Source of the DNA: Ahaetulla prasina
Taxonomy: Eukaryota; Chordata; Lepidosauria; Squamata; Colubridae
DNA: 64,000 nucleotides
Direction: 5' to 3'
Assembly (NCBI RefSeq): GCF_028640845.1
Contig: NC_080543.1
Location: forward strand, 9,393,959 to 9,457,958
Part shown: piece by piece, positions 55,144 to 64,000 of the stretch
Position numbering within the stretch: the first letter of the stretch is position 1
Layout: each line of letters begins with the position of its first letter
The notes under the pieces: model-generated
The model's database searches: none
What the model saw: the letters and a program-made list of their open reading frames with translations, nothing else
What the model was told of the DNA's origin: nothing
Translations under genes and position numbers: made by a program

Positions 55144-55508
55144 GCAATAGCACTTAGAATTATATGCTACTTCATAATGCTTTACTGCACTCTCTGGGTC
55201 AGGGGTCTCCAACCTTGGTCCCTTTAAGACTTGTGGACTTCAACTCCCAGAGTTCCTCAGCCAGCTTTGCTGGCTGAGGGACTCTGGGAGTTGAAGTCCA
55301 CAAGTCTTAAAGGGACCAAGGTTGGAGACCCCTGCTCTGGGTGGTTTACAGCATCAGCCTATTGCCCCCAACCATCTGTGTCCTATTTTACCAACCTCAG
55401 AAGGATGGAAAGCTGAGTTAGCCTTGAACTGGTCAGAATCGAACTGCTGGCAGCCAGCAGAATTAGCCTGTAGTATTGCATTGTAACTACTGCACCACTA
55501 TGACTCTT
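55144..55508 (-). mobile_element. tRNA-derived SINE, family B, split by a fold-back MITE
   Basis: Reverse SINE (aatagcaatagcacttagaa ... cgaactgctggcagccagca ... gcaccactatgact) interrupted at 55200-55334. Confidence 0.83.
55200..55334. mobile_element. Fold-back MITE family 4
   Basis: Perfect duplication CTCTGGGT (55192-55199, 55335-55342). Both arms carry the variant ggtccctttaag / cttaaagggacc. Confidence 0.93.
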
Positions 55509-55616
55509 ATTATCCTTCAAGGATGGATGGATGGATAGATAGATAGATTGACAGATAGATGGATGATAGAAAGGTAGACAGATGGAGGATAACTGAATAG
55601 ATGATAGAGAGATAGC

Positions 55617-55910
55617 AGAGGTGCTATTCAGCAGGTTCTGACCAGTTCTGGAGAACCGGTAGCGGAAATTTTGAGTAGTTCGGAGAACCGGTAGTAAAAA
55701 TTCTGACTGGCCCTGCCCCATCTATTCTCTGCCTCCTGAGTCCCAGCTGATCGGGAGGAAATGGGGATTTTGCCGTATCCTTCCCCTGGAGTGGGGTGGG
55801 AATGGAGATTTTACAGTATCCTTCCCCTGCCACGCCCACCAAGTCATGCCACGCCCACCAAGCCACACCCACAGAACCAGTAGTACAAAAATTTGAATCC
55901 CACCATAGGT
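55617..55910. mobile_element. hAT-like MITE family 1, long subtype
   Basis: Starts cagaggtgctattcagcagg and ends ttgaatcccaccatag. Tetranucleotide (GATA/GGAA) tracts on both sides obscure the duplication. Confidence 0.78.
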
Positions 55911-56158
55911 AGCTAGATAGAGACAAGGAAGGAAGGAAGGAAGGAAGGACAGAAAGAAACAAAGAACGAAGATGAAGGAGAAAAAACAAACTTTGATACA
56001 AATATATTTTTTGAAATTAAAACTAGATAAAACCAGAACAGAAAACTGTCATATTCTTTCTTGGACTATTTGCTAATTAGTCATTATTCAAACCAGTTTT
56101 TTCACTTCCCTTGCAATGTTCTGACCTTTCCTTTCCTGAGAAATTCATGTTCCTTTTT
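55911..56158. other. Intronic DNA with (GGAA)n
   Basis: Short GGAA tract at about 55925-55948. Nothing else recognised. Confidence 0.5.
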
Positions 56159-56385
56159 AGCAATAGCAATAGCACTTAGACTTATATACCGCTTCGTAGT
56201 GTTTTACAGCCCCCTCGAAGCGGTTTACAGAGTCAGCCTCTCGCCCCCAACAATCTGAGTCCTCATTTTTACCCACCTCGGAAGGATGGAAAGCTGAGCT
56301 AGCCTTGAACCGGTCAGGATCGAACTGATGGCAGTTAGCAGAACTCTGGAATATTGCATTCTAACCACTCCGCCCGCCACGGCTT
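56159..56385 (-). mobile_element. tRNA-derived SINE, family B
   Basis: Reverse copy, agcaatagcaatagcactta to ctccgcccgccacggct. Confidence 0.82.
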
Positions 56386-56780
56386 ATACAATCTCGATAC
56401 AGGTAGTCTTTTACAACCACAATTGAACACAACATTTCTGTTGCTAAGAGAGACGATTTGTTAAGTGAACTTTACCCTACTTTACAATGTTTCTTGCCCC
56501 AGCTGTTAAGCAAATCACTGCAGTTGTTATTTTAGTATCACGGTTGTTAAGCGAATCTGGCTGTCAAGCACAAGGGAAATAAGAAGATCCAGGTTTTTTG
56601 CAAGCTTAAGCACTCTACAAGAATCTGAACTACTAATGGTCCAAGAAAACTGGTGGTAAAATTCAACGATGATCTGGACTTAGAACTCTTGTCGGTGCGC
56701 GGGGACTCATGACTGATGATGTCCTTGACCCCTCCCTCAATCTCAGCCTGATCATCTCCTACACTGACTTCCCCATTGAC

Positions 56781-57361
56781 TGTCGTGTCCCACTCCTCCG
56801 CTGATGGCCGGGTCAGGGAAATCCGAATCAGGTGTGCCTCTGCAGCTCTGCCAAAGTCCTAGCAAAGTCCTCAGAGCAGGCAGGAGACCAGAAAGTGACT
56901 TCAGCAAGATATGTTTAGACTTTGCCTGACTCAGAGACTGCCAGAAAGCAGATCCTTTATATAGGCCATGGGGTGTGGCTCCATGACTCAGCACTTATCC
57001 AGGCCTGCCCCTCCCTTCCTTCTGACGCCGCCACCTATCAATTCTTCTGAAGCGAGGGTCACTCCAATCGGCAGCTGTTGGTAATAAACCTTCCTCAGGC
57101 TCACATGCTGTGGAGGAGGGGGAGGGGTCTAGTTGCTCCGTTTGCCTGGGCATGGAGCCAGAGCTGGGGGCTGGAGATACTTGCTCTTCTTCAGCCTGTC
57201 TGGGCATGGAGCCAGGGCTGGGGCCGGGAGATGCCCCCTCCTCAGCCTGTCTGGGCATGGAGCCAGGGCTGGGGCCAGGAGGCATGCTAGGACATTCTTC
57301 AGCATTCGGAAGCAGATAAGCAGACCCCGGCTGTGGTGGTGAGATCGGACGAGACACAACA
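56781..57361 (-). mobile_element. Solo LTR, family G
   Basis: Perfect 5-bp duplication TTGAC (56776-56780, 57362-57366). TATA in cctttatataggcc at about 56955. The minus frame from LTR nucleotide 2 is open to codon ~120: three tandem SPGPSPGSMPRQAEE-type repeats, then ADWSDPRFRRIDRWRRQKEG. The repeat number differs from the copies at 37755 and 58155. Confidence 0.92.
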
Positions 57362-57664
57362 TTGACTTTGCTTGTCAGGAAGTTGCAAAAGTTGATCACA
57401 TGACCTTGGGACACGGCAACCATCATAAATGCATGCCAGTACCCCGGAATCTAAATTTTGATCATGGGACCACGGAGATACTTACAACGGTCATAAGTGT
57501 GAAAAACCATCACAAGTTTTTCAGTGCCTTTCTAACTTTGAATGGTCAATAAATGAGTCATTGTACGCTGAGGACTACCTTTATCGGGCCACTACCAAAA
57601 CAGAGGGGCATTGGTTAGATCCAAGTCTCCCTTAAAACTCATTCAGGCCCTGGTGACATTATGT

Positions 57665-58790
57665 CTATGGTTGTCCCAAAGGTGCTTTTTCAAGAGGCAA
57701 GTGGACGTTCTGATTTTTTTTCTCTGAAGATGTTTCGCTTCTTATCAAAGAAGCTTCTTCAGCTCTGATTGGATGGTGGGGAATGGAAGGATTGATACTC
57801 CTTGCAGACAGCTGGTCATTTGCATCCTTTTAGAGAGCCGTTAAGGCCACCTGGAGGTTCACCTGTGTCCTCAGGGTCACCTGAGTGGTGCAAATGGGTG
57901 CGGAGCCTTCTTGGAACTGTTGAAAGGACTATGTTGCAGACTGGAGATAGATGATGTCATATCCCTCCTCTTCTGTTGAGAGAGAGCTGTTCAGTTTTAA
58001 TCTAGATGGCCTCTTTGACCCCTCTTTCAAACCAGCGGTTCTCTCTGTCCAAAATGTGGACTTCCAAAGAGCAGCCTTTGTCTTTTAAATGCAGATGGAC
58101 TGCTGAATCTTGTCCTGATGGGGTTTGTTCTCCTATGTTGTGCCATGCGTTTATTGTTGTGTCTTGCCCGCCCTCAGAGCAGCTGGGGCCTTCTTACCTG
58201 CTCCCGAACACTGAGGAATGTATGCCTCCCGGCCCAAGTCCTGGCTCCATGCCCACACAAACTGCAGAAGAAGGAGCATCTCCCGGCCCCAGCCCTGACT
58301 CCATGCCCAGGCAAACGGAGCAGCTAGACCTCTCCCCCTCCTCCACAGCATGTGAGCCTGAGGACAGTTTACTTCCAACAACAGCTGATTGGAGTGACCC
58401 TCGCATCAGAAGATTGGATAGGCGGAGGCAACAGAAGGAAGGGAGGGGCAGGCCTTAATGAGTGCTGAGTCATGGAGCCACACCCTATGGCCTATATAAA
58501 GGATCTGCTTTCTGGCAGTCTCTGAGTCAGGCAAAAGTCGAACTTATCTTGCTGAAGTCACTTACTGGTCTCCTGCCTGCTCTGAGGACTTTGCTAGGAC
58601 TTTGGGCAGAGCTGCAGAGGCAAGCCTGATTCGGATTTCCCTGACCCGGCCGTCAGCGGAGGAGTGGGACACGACATTTATGAAGTGGTTGTTTTGTTTC
58701 CCCAATGCACAGATCTGCACATGGCTCACTGCATTGTACTGCATATACCACGTTGCTCAGTTTGTCTCTGGGTGTTTTAGGAGACCCTCT
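57665..58790 (-). mobile_element. PLE family 2 split by a solo LTR
   Basis: Reverse PLE with ribozyme-like motif 57729-57762, UTR and C-terminal coding, interrupted at 58155. It resumes at 58677 with the complement of the YIGETKQ-type coding (ttgttttgtttccccaatgc). Confidence 0.83.
58155..58676 (+). mobile_element. Solo LTR, family G
   Basis: Perfect 5-bp duplication TTTAT (58150-58154, 58677-58681). TATA in cctatataaaggat near 58493. The frame from nucleotide 2 encodes CPPSEQLGPSYLLPNTEECM ... WSDPRIRRLDRRRQQKEGRG. Confidence 0.92.
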
Positions 58791-58978
58791 CTTCTTTGTG
58801 GCAGCCCCTTAGATATTGGAAGACCGCTATCATGTCTCCCCTAGACCTTCTTTTCATTTAGACTAGGCATACTTGGACCTCAATCCAAGGAATGCAAAAC
58901 AAACAAACAAACATGGTTTGACACTGTGCTCCTCTAAGATTTCCAATTCAGTCTACAGAAATTTCCAGTTTAGACTAC

Positions 58979-59045
58979 ACCCGTGATGGCGAACCTATGG
59001 CACGCATGCCAGAGGTGGTTTTCTGTCTCCTTCCCCACTTCAGAC
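58979..59045. mobile_element. MITE family 3 fragment
   Basis: cccgtgatggcgaacctatg and about 50 bp more. The right end is missing. Confidence 0.65.
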
Positions 59046-59149
59046 CCACAAGCTGGCCTTCAGTCAGTGGATTCACGGCTCTTATCAGTCTTGGCAGAGA
59101 AATCGCAGCTGCCTGCCAAAGTTCAGACAAATGACTCATGTAGCAAGAC

Positions 59150-59517
59150 TTTCAGCTCTTTTTGAAACGGATCAGCTAAACTTTGCTTCCCGTGGAGTGA
59201 GAGCAGTCCCAAAGCTCCTTATATATCCTGTGATGATATATCCTTCCTTTTGATGACGCTGCCTCTCTAATCTTCTGAAGCGCGGGTCAAGCCAAGCTTG
59301 ATTATTATTATTATCAGCTGGGTCTGAGGGCGTAGCCTGGGGAAGGGAGGAATCAGGGGATGACGGCCTCATTATGTCCTCTGACTGGTCTGGTTCTGGC
59401 TCCTGGAGCCGAGCCAAAGGAATCGGTGCTCCGGAGGTAAGCCTTACCGGCCCTTCCCCCTCACTTTCGGAGTCGCTTTCGGGCATGGGGCCAGGTTCGG
59501 GAGCTGGAGTCACAACA
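59150..59517 (-). mobile_element. LTR, family G variant
   Basis: Minus-oriented LTR start (TGTTGTGACTCC) at 59517. The frame encodes PGPMPESDSESEGEGPVRLT ... AWLDPRFRRLERQRHQKEGY. TATA-like ccttatatatcc at about 59217. The 3' boundary is not resolved. Confidence 0.72.
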
Positions 59518-59834
59518 GGTGGCACACAATGCCCTTTCTGTGGGCATTGAAGCCGTCACCCCAGTTCAGGTCCACCACGCATAGGTGCACACCTCCCGCC
59601 AGCCATCTGATCTTTGGGTCTCTGTTGCACATGCGTAGGAGGGTAGGGCACGTGCATGGGAGCCGTGCGCGCATGCGTGGGGAGGGGGCTAGTCCATTCA
59701 CAGGGTGAGGCACGTGTGTGGGGGCCTCCCACATGCCTGAGGGCAGGGTGGATGCGGGGGGGGGCATGCACGCATTGCATTTGGGGGGGTTCGCACACAC
59801 GCATTCGCACACGTGCGCTTTGGGCACTGGGTCC

Positions 59835-59840
59835 GGAAAT

Positions 59841-59876
<36 letters not shown>

Positions 59877-60425
59877 TCAAATTTTTATACCGCCCTATCT
59901 CCCGAAGGACTCAGGGCGGTTTACAGCCCGATAAAAATACAAATATAATACAAGATAAAACACTAAATTAAAAAACTTATTTAAATAGGCCAAAATTTAA
60001 AATTACAATTAAAATGGTAAAAACCCCATTAAAATTAAATTTAAAATTAAAATTCTAGTCCAGTCCTGCACAAATAAATAGATGTGTTTTAAGCTCGCGG
60101 CGGAAGGTTCGAATGTCAGGAAGTTGGCGGAGTCCTGGGGGGAGTTCATTCCAGAGGGTAGGAGCCCCCACAGAGAAGGCCCTTCCCCTGGGTGTCGCCA
60201 GTCGGCACTGCCTGGCGGACGGCACCCTAAGGAGTCTCTCCCTGTGAGAGCGCACGGGTCGGTGGGAGGCAATCGGTGGCAGTAGACAGTCCCGTAAGTA
60301 GCCCGGCCCTAAGCCATGGAGCGCTTTGAAGATGGTTACCAAAACCTTGAAGCGCACCCGGAAGGCCACAGGCAGCCAGTGCAGGTTAGCCATCACACAA
60401 TCTACACAATCTTGTCTTTCCTGGA
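59835..60425 (-). mobile_element. L2-like LINE 3' end with RT C-terminus
   Basis: The minus frame encodes LHWLPVAFRVRFKVLVTIFK, ALHGLGPGYLRDCLLPPIAS and FSVGAPTLWNELPPGLRQLP. It ends in the accgccctatctcccgaagg UTR and (TTTA)n at 59839-59874. Confidence 0.87.
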
Positions 60426-60456
60426 GATTTTTGATCCTAATACTAACAGAGCCCAA

Positions 60457-61219
60457 TTCTGTTTAGCTTTTTCACCCAGATAGGTTAGCTACACGGAGAG
60501 AAGAAGAACGTAACATATTCATTTATTTATATATTCAGTTTTCTATAGCTGCCCATCTCCTTGCATACATGCATGCATAAATAAATAAATATCGCTTAAA
60601 TGTCTGAAAAATACTAAGTGAAATTCCGAAGTTGATAGAATTTGCTCTTCTGGATGTCTATCGTCCCGTCTCAAATGAGCCAGAAATGGGCCGAGAGGCA
60701 CCCGTCTAGCATCCCAAAGATCTAATTACCTGAATTCGACAGCAAAACCACTTTTTCTCTGAAAAAGACTAATTCCTGCTTTTTTTTTCTTTTTCGGTTC
60801 AATTGAAATTTCAGTCCCGTTTCCCCAATGGGACCACGCTCCAAGTTCACATTTATTTTGCAGCTAAGCAAATGATTACAGCAGCTCATTAAGCCATCCT
60901 TGAAAAAAAAAGAGAAGAAAAGGAAAATGTGGTGTTTTGTTTTTTTAAAATGCTGAACCTCTGCTGGAGAGGGGGGGGGGGCGCGACGGGACAAATGTAT
61001 TATTTGAAGTTTCCACCAGGTGGCTCAAGGCTCACTCTACAAGGGAGAAAAATACACAAGCTACAATAACACACACACACACACACCCACACACACACAC
61101 ACACACACACACAGACGGCCTCTTGTCCCTCTACTCTAAGCCTTGGAGGGCCGCTAAATGCCAGGTTTTAGAAATGCTGAATAATGTGCTGTAGGAAGTT
61201 AGTGCCCACCCATCTCCTA
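60457..61219. other. Low-repeat intron with (CA)n
   Basis: Unassigned. The 61070-61111 (CA)n tract is the only clear repeat. Confidence 0.5.
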
Positions 61220-61340
61220 CAGGGGTCTGCAAACTTGGCTCTTTTAAGACTTGTGGACTTCAACTCCCAGAGTTCCTCAGCCAGCTTTGCTGGGAGTTGA
61301 AGTCCACAAGTCTTAAAAGAGCCAAGTTTGCAGACCCCTG
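61220..61340. mobile_element. Fold-back MITE family 4
   Basis: Both arms carry the variant ctgcaaacttggctctttta and its exact complement. Only TCCTA is shared at the flanks. Confidence 0.85.
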
Positions 61341-61754
61341 TCCTAGAAGAATGAAATATTCTAGGAAATATTTAAAAAGGCAGAATATTATATTTTCCCT
61401 AAAGGAGAAACATGTTTCTAAAGACATAAACTCAGAGCCTCAGCTCCCTACCCTCCTCCCCCCCAGGCCTGAGGAAAAGGGTCTGCAGCCAGTACATTGT
61501 CCTGGGGCCCATGGAGCTTTTCAAAGGGGGCCCATAAAGGGGAATTTTTAATTTTTTTAAAAAAAATTACACACATATCAATGCGTGAACAGTGTGATGC
61601 CTGAGTGTCATACATTCTAATACAAATGAGCTTAATAGCATTAGTCATAGTTATTGCTTTCAATCCGGCTTATATATTTCTAATAGTAATCCATATTTAT
61701 ATAAAGTTCCAATCTATCCTTGTGCAATTATTCCATTTTCTCTTATTATTAAAA
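61341..61754. other. Intronic DNA, no gene
   Basis: Nothing recognised. Confidence 0.5.
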
Positions 61755-62094
61755 AGGTAAAGGTTCCCCTCGCACATACGTCCTAGTCGTTGCCGACTCT
61801 AGGGGGCGGTGCTCATCTCCGTTTCAAAGCCAAAGAGCCAGCGCTGTCCGAAGACGTCTCCGTGGTCATGTGGCCGGCATGACTCAACGCCAAAGGCGCA
61901 CGGAACGCTGTTACCTTCCCACCAAAGGTGGTCCCTATTTTTTTACTTGCATTTTTTACGTGCTTTCGAACTGCTAGTTGGCAGAAGCTGGGGCAAGTAA
62001 CAGGAGCTCACCCCATTACGTGGCACTAGGGATTCGAACCGCTGAATTACCAACCTTTGATCAACAAGCTCAGCGTCTTAGCCACTAAGCCACT
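61755..62094 (-). mobile_element. tRNA-derived SINE, family A
   Basis: Reverse copy, aaaggtaaaggttcccctcg to ttagccactaagccactg, inserted into or beside the LINE at 62095. Confidence 0.87.
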
Positions 62095-62450
62095 GAACAC
62101 CAGAACAACTAGACACAAGAACAGTTTTTTCCCCAGCGCCATCACTCTGCTAACAAATAATTCCCTCAACACTGTCAACTATTTACTAAATCTGCACTAC
62201 TATTAATCTTCTCATCGTTCCCATCACCAATCTCTTTCCACTTATGACTGTATGACTGTAACTTTGTTGCTGGTAATCCTTATGATTTATATTGATATAT
62301 TGACCATCATTTGTGTTATAAATGTTGTACCTTGATGAACGTATCTTTTCTTTTATGTACACTGAGAGCATATGCACCAAGACAAATTCCTTGTGTGTCC
62401 AATCACACTTGGCCAATAAAAAATTCTATTAAATTCTATTCTATTCTATG
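62095..62450 (+). mobile_element. Rex1-like LINE 3' end
   Basis: Begins caccagaacaactagacaca and ends cttggccaataaaaaattct plus five ATTCT-like units to 62448. Confidence 0.72.
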
Positions 62451-62647
62451 ATCAAGCAACAAGATCTTCTGAAGGTCATGAACCAGCTTCTGGTTTTATT
62501 GGATGGCTTCCTTGAACAACACGGAAATTCCATTTATGTTTTCACTTTCCATATAGGATGATAATGGAAAATCCTGATCAGTGGACTTTGTTGTGTTGAA
62601 ACATTCAAAAGGGACTTCTAGACTTCAGAGAATATTTCAGCAAGGTC

Positions 62648-63107
62648 TGTTGTGACCCAGGTTCCTGGACCCGGATTCCTGGACTCGGATGATTCAGAAA
62701 GTGAGGGAGAAGACCTGGCAAGCCCTTCTTCTCTTGGGCCCTCTCCCTCCCTGGCACCCACTCAAAGGGAGGAGGAGGGGCCGGCAAGGCCTGATTCTCC
62801 CGAGCCTTCTTCTGATTTGGCAACGCCCCAAGAACAGTTTTGGAGTGATGCAAGACTGCGCAGACGTGACCGGCGCGCGCAGCAGAAACAGCGTTGGGAT
62901 AAGGCCAAGGAATGATGGACATCTGCAGAGACTATAAATAGGAGGTGGGACTTCCTGGTTTTTTGTCGTGGACAAAGCAATGAATTTGCGCGGGCAAACT
63001 GTATCAATGGAGGGAAGAATATATTCGTGAGTAATTCTGGCCTTATCTATAATTTCCTCGTTATCTCCAGAAACTTGGCAGGCCCGTGGGTAGACGTGGC
63101 CACGACA
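62648..63107 (+). mobile_element. 5' LTR of a Ty3/gypsy element, family G
   Basis: TGTTGTGACCC...GGCCACGACA, with its end inferred by alignment to the solo LTRs. TATA in gactataaatagga at 62930-62942. The frame from nucleotide 2 gives FLDSDDSESEGEDLASPSSL ... WSDARLRRRDRRAQQKQRWD. A gag-like ORF and integrase follow, which ties these LTRs to Ty3/gypsy. No primer-binding site was identified with confidence. Confidence 0.78.
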
Positions 63108-63224
63108 TTTATCTATGTGAATAAATTAGAAAAGAAGGCCTTTCACTGACTCTTTGTTGGGAGTATTGGGGGAGGGAAACAGAACATTTTGTCCAAGACC
63201 CGACTAAAACATCTTCCACCAAAG

Positions 63225-63386
63225 ATGGACCAGCAGCAGGTACAGCAGCAGCTACAGCAGCTACAAGCGGCTAATCAACAGCTCCAGCAGCAAGTGGCTC
63301 ACTTGGCAGGCCAACTGGCTGCCGGGAATGTGCCTGCAGCCCCCCCCGTCCTCCCACTCCTCCTCCTCATCGCAAGTGCCCGATAA
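63225..63386 (+). CDS. Gag-like N-terminal ORF of the Ty3/gypsy element
   Basis: A 53-codon frame starts MDQQQVQQQLQQLQAANQQL, a Gln/Leu coiled coil with leucines at heptad-like spacing, then HLAGQLAAGNVPAAPPVLPL, and stops at TAA (63384-63386). The N-terminal coiled coil and position ~115 bp after the LTR fit Gag of vertebrate gypsy elements. Capsid and zinc knuckle are absent because the following sequence is already integrase. Confidence 0.6.
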   Translation: MDQQQVQQQLQQLQAANQQLQQQVAHLAGQLAAGNVPAAPPVLPLLLLIASAR

Positions 63387-63399
63387 CCGTGCCGGCAAG

Positions 63400-64000
63400 C
63401 CAAGGCTGCCACGGGAGCCCCTCCCGGGCTCCTCCAGCCCTTGCCGACACCCGACAGACCCTGGGGGGCGATCTCCATGGACTTCCTGACAGACCTGCCG
63501 CTGTCCTCTGGGTTCACCACGGTGCTGGTGGTGGTGGACATGCTCACCAAGATGGCATACTTCATCCCATGCCGCGGACTGCCCACAGTCGCAAAAACGG
63601 GCCGTCTCTTTCTGCAGCACATCTTCCACCTCCATGGTCTACCGGACAGGGTGGTTTCGGACCGCGGAGTTCAGTTCACAGCTCGCTTCTGGAAGAGCCT
63701 GATGGCCGTGTTGGAGGTGCAGGTGTGTCTGTCGTCATCGCACCATCCGGAGACCGACGGGGGTACAGAGAAGGTCATCGGTATCCTGGAACAGTATATC
63801 TCCGTTGCTTTATTAACCAGCAACAGGACAACTGGGCCGATTACCTGTCCCTGGCGGAGTTTGCTTTTAACAACTCTCAGCACACCTCTACTCAGATGAC
63901 CCCGTTCTTTGCCAATGTGGGGTACCATCCGTGGCTCTTCCCTCTGGCACCACCGGACTCTCCTATTCCCGAAACGCAGACCTTCCTGACGGAATTGCAT
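63400..64000 (+). pseudogene. Ty3/gypsy integrase core, frameshifted, running off the window
   Basis: Encodes RPWGAISMDFLTDLPLSSGF, VVDMLTKMAYFIPCRGLPT, HGLPDRVVSDRGVQFTARFW and SSSHHPETDGGTEKVIGILE. The catalytic acids are visible: D in SMDF, D in VSDRG and E in GGTEK, with 35 residues between the last two (DD35E). HPQTDGQTE of the family is HPETDGGTE here. Near 63800 the frame shifts, and the correct reading continues as DNWADYLSLAEFAFNNSQHT. Protease, RT and RNase H that should precede integrase are absent. Confidence 0.85.

Noticed and set aside
57078..57342. Plus-strand frames with repeated GMEPGLG/GHGARAG
   Set aside because: Antisense of the repeat region in the minus-oriented LTR at 56781-57361.
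63261..63635. Minus-strand frames over the integrase
   Set aside because: Antisense of a clear DD35E integrase frame.

Overview
The window is vertebrate nuclear DNA, almost certainly from an advanced (colubroid) snake. Evidence for this is the dense layer of CR1, L2-like, Rex1-like and R4-like LINEs, tRNA-derived squamate SINEs, hAT-like MITEs with 8-bp target duplications, Penelope-like elements, and pentanucleotide (ATTCT)n microsatellites attached to LINE 3' ends. There are no operons or prokaryotic features.

Host gene content is minimal and lies on the minus strand. A 54-bp internal exon (923-976) with clean splice sites encodes ASPAPIIVNTDTLDTIPY, the segment just upstream of PDZ1 in DLG2 (PSD-93/chapsyn-110). 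A 107-codon first coding exon (48823-49143) resembles the N-terminus of an alternative DLG2 isoform and splices in phase 0 to that exon. The window is therefore mostly a ~48-kb DLG2 intron plus about 15 kb upstream of an alternative promoter. A third candidate exon (40473-40632) is unassigned.

Layout. 0-4 kb: DLG2 exon, L2 tail, and a Penelope-like (PLE) ORF with a GIY-YIG domain. 4-11 kb: MITEs in CR1 copies and a solo LTR. 11-16 kb: R4-like LINE and two LTRs, one nested in a MITE between divergent PLE ends. 16-26 kb: SINEs, satellites, CR1, MITEs, and a hAT-like element carrying a coiled-coil gene fragment. 26.6-29 kb: a PLE interrupted by two solo LTRs, one holding a SINE. 29-39 kb: more MITEs, CR1 and an LTR. 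39-44.6 kb: microsatellites, an LTR and Rex1-like LINEs. 45-47 kb: CR1. 47.1-49.8 kb: low-repeat DNA around the DLG2 first exon. 50-62 kb: CR1, PLE, MITEs and LTRs. 62.6-64 kb: a Ty3/gypsy element with LTR, short gag-like ORF and integrase.

Three observations stand out. First, an exactly 34-nt hammerhead-ribozyme-like motif recurs at least 12 times in three unrelated PLE sequence families, with the stem sequence changing but the architecture fixed. Second, every legible LTR of two gypsy-type families has a reading frame running from its second nucleotide that encodes an acidic SDSE tract and then a basic tail. Third, palindromic MITEs differ from copy to copy while both arms of each copy keep matching each other.
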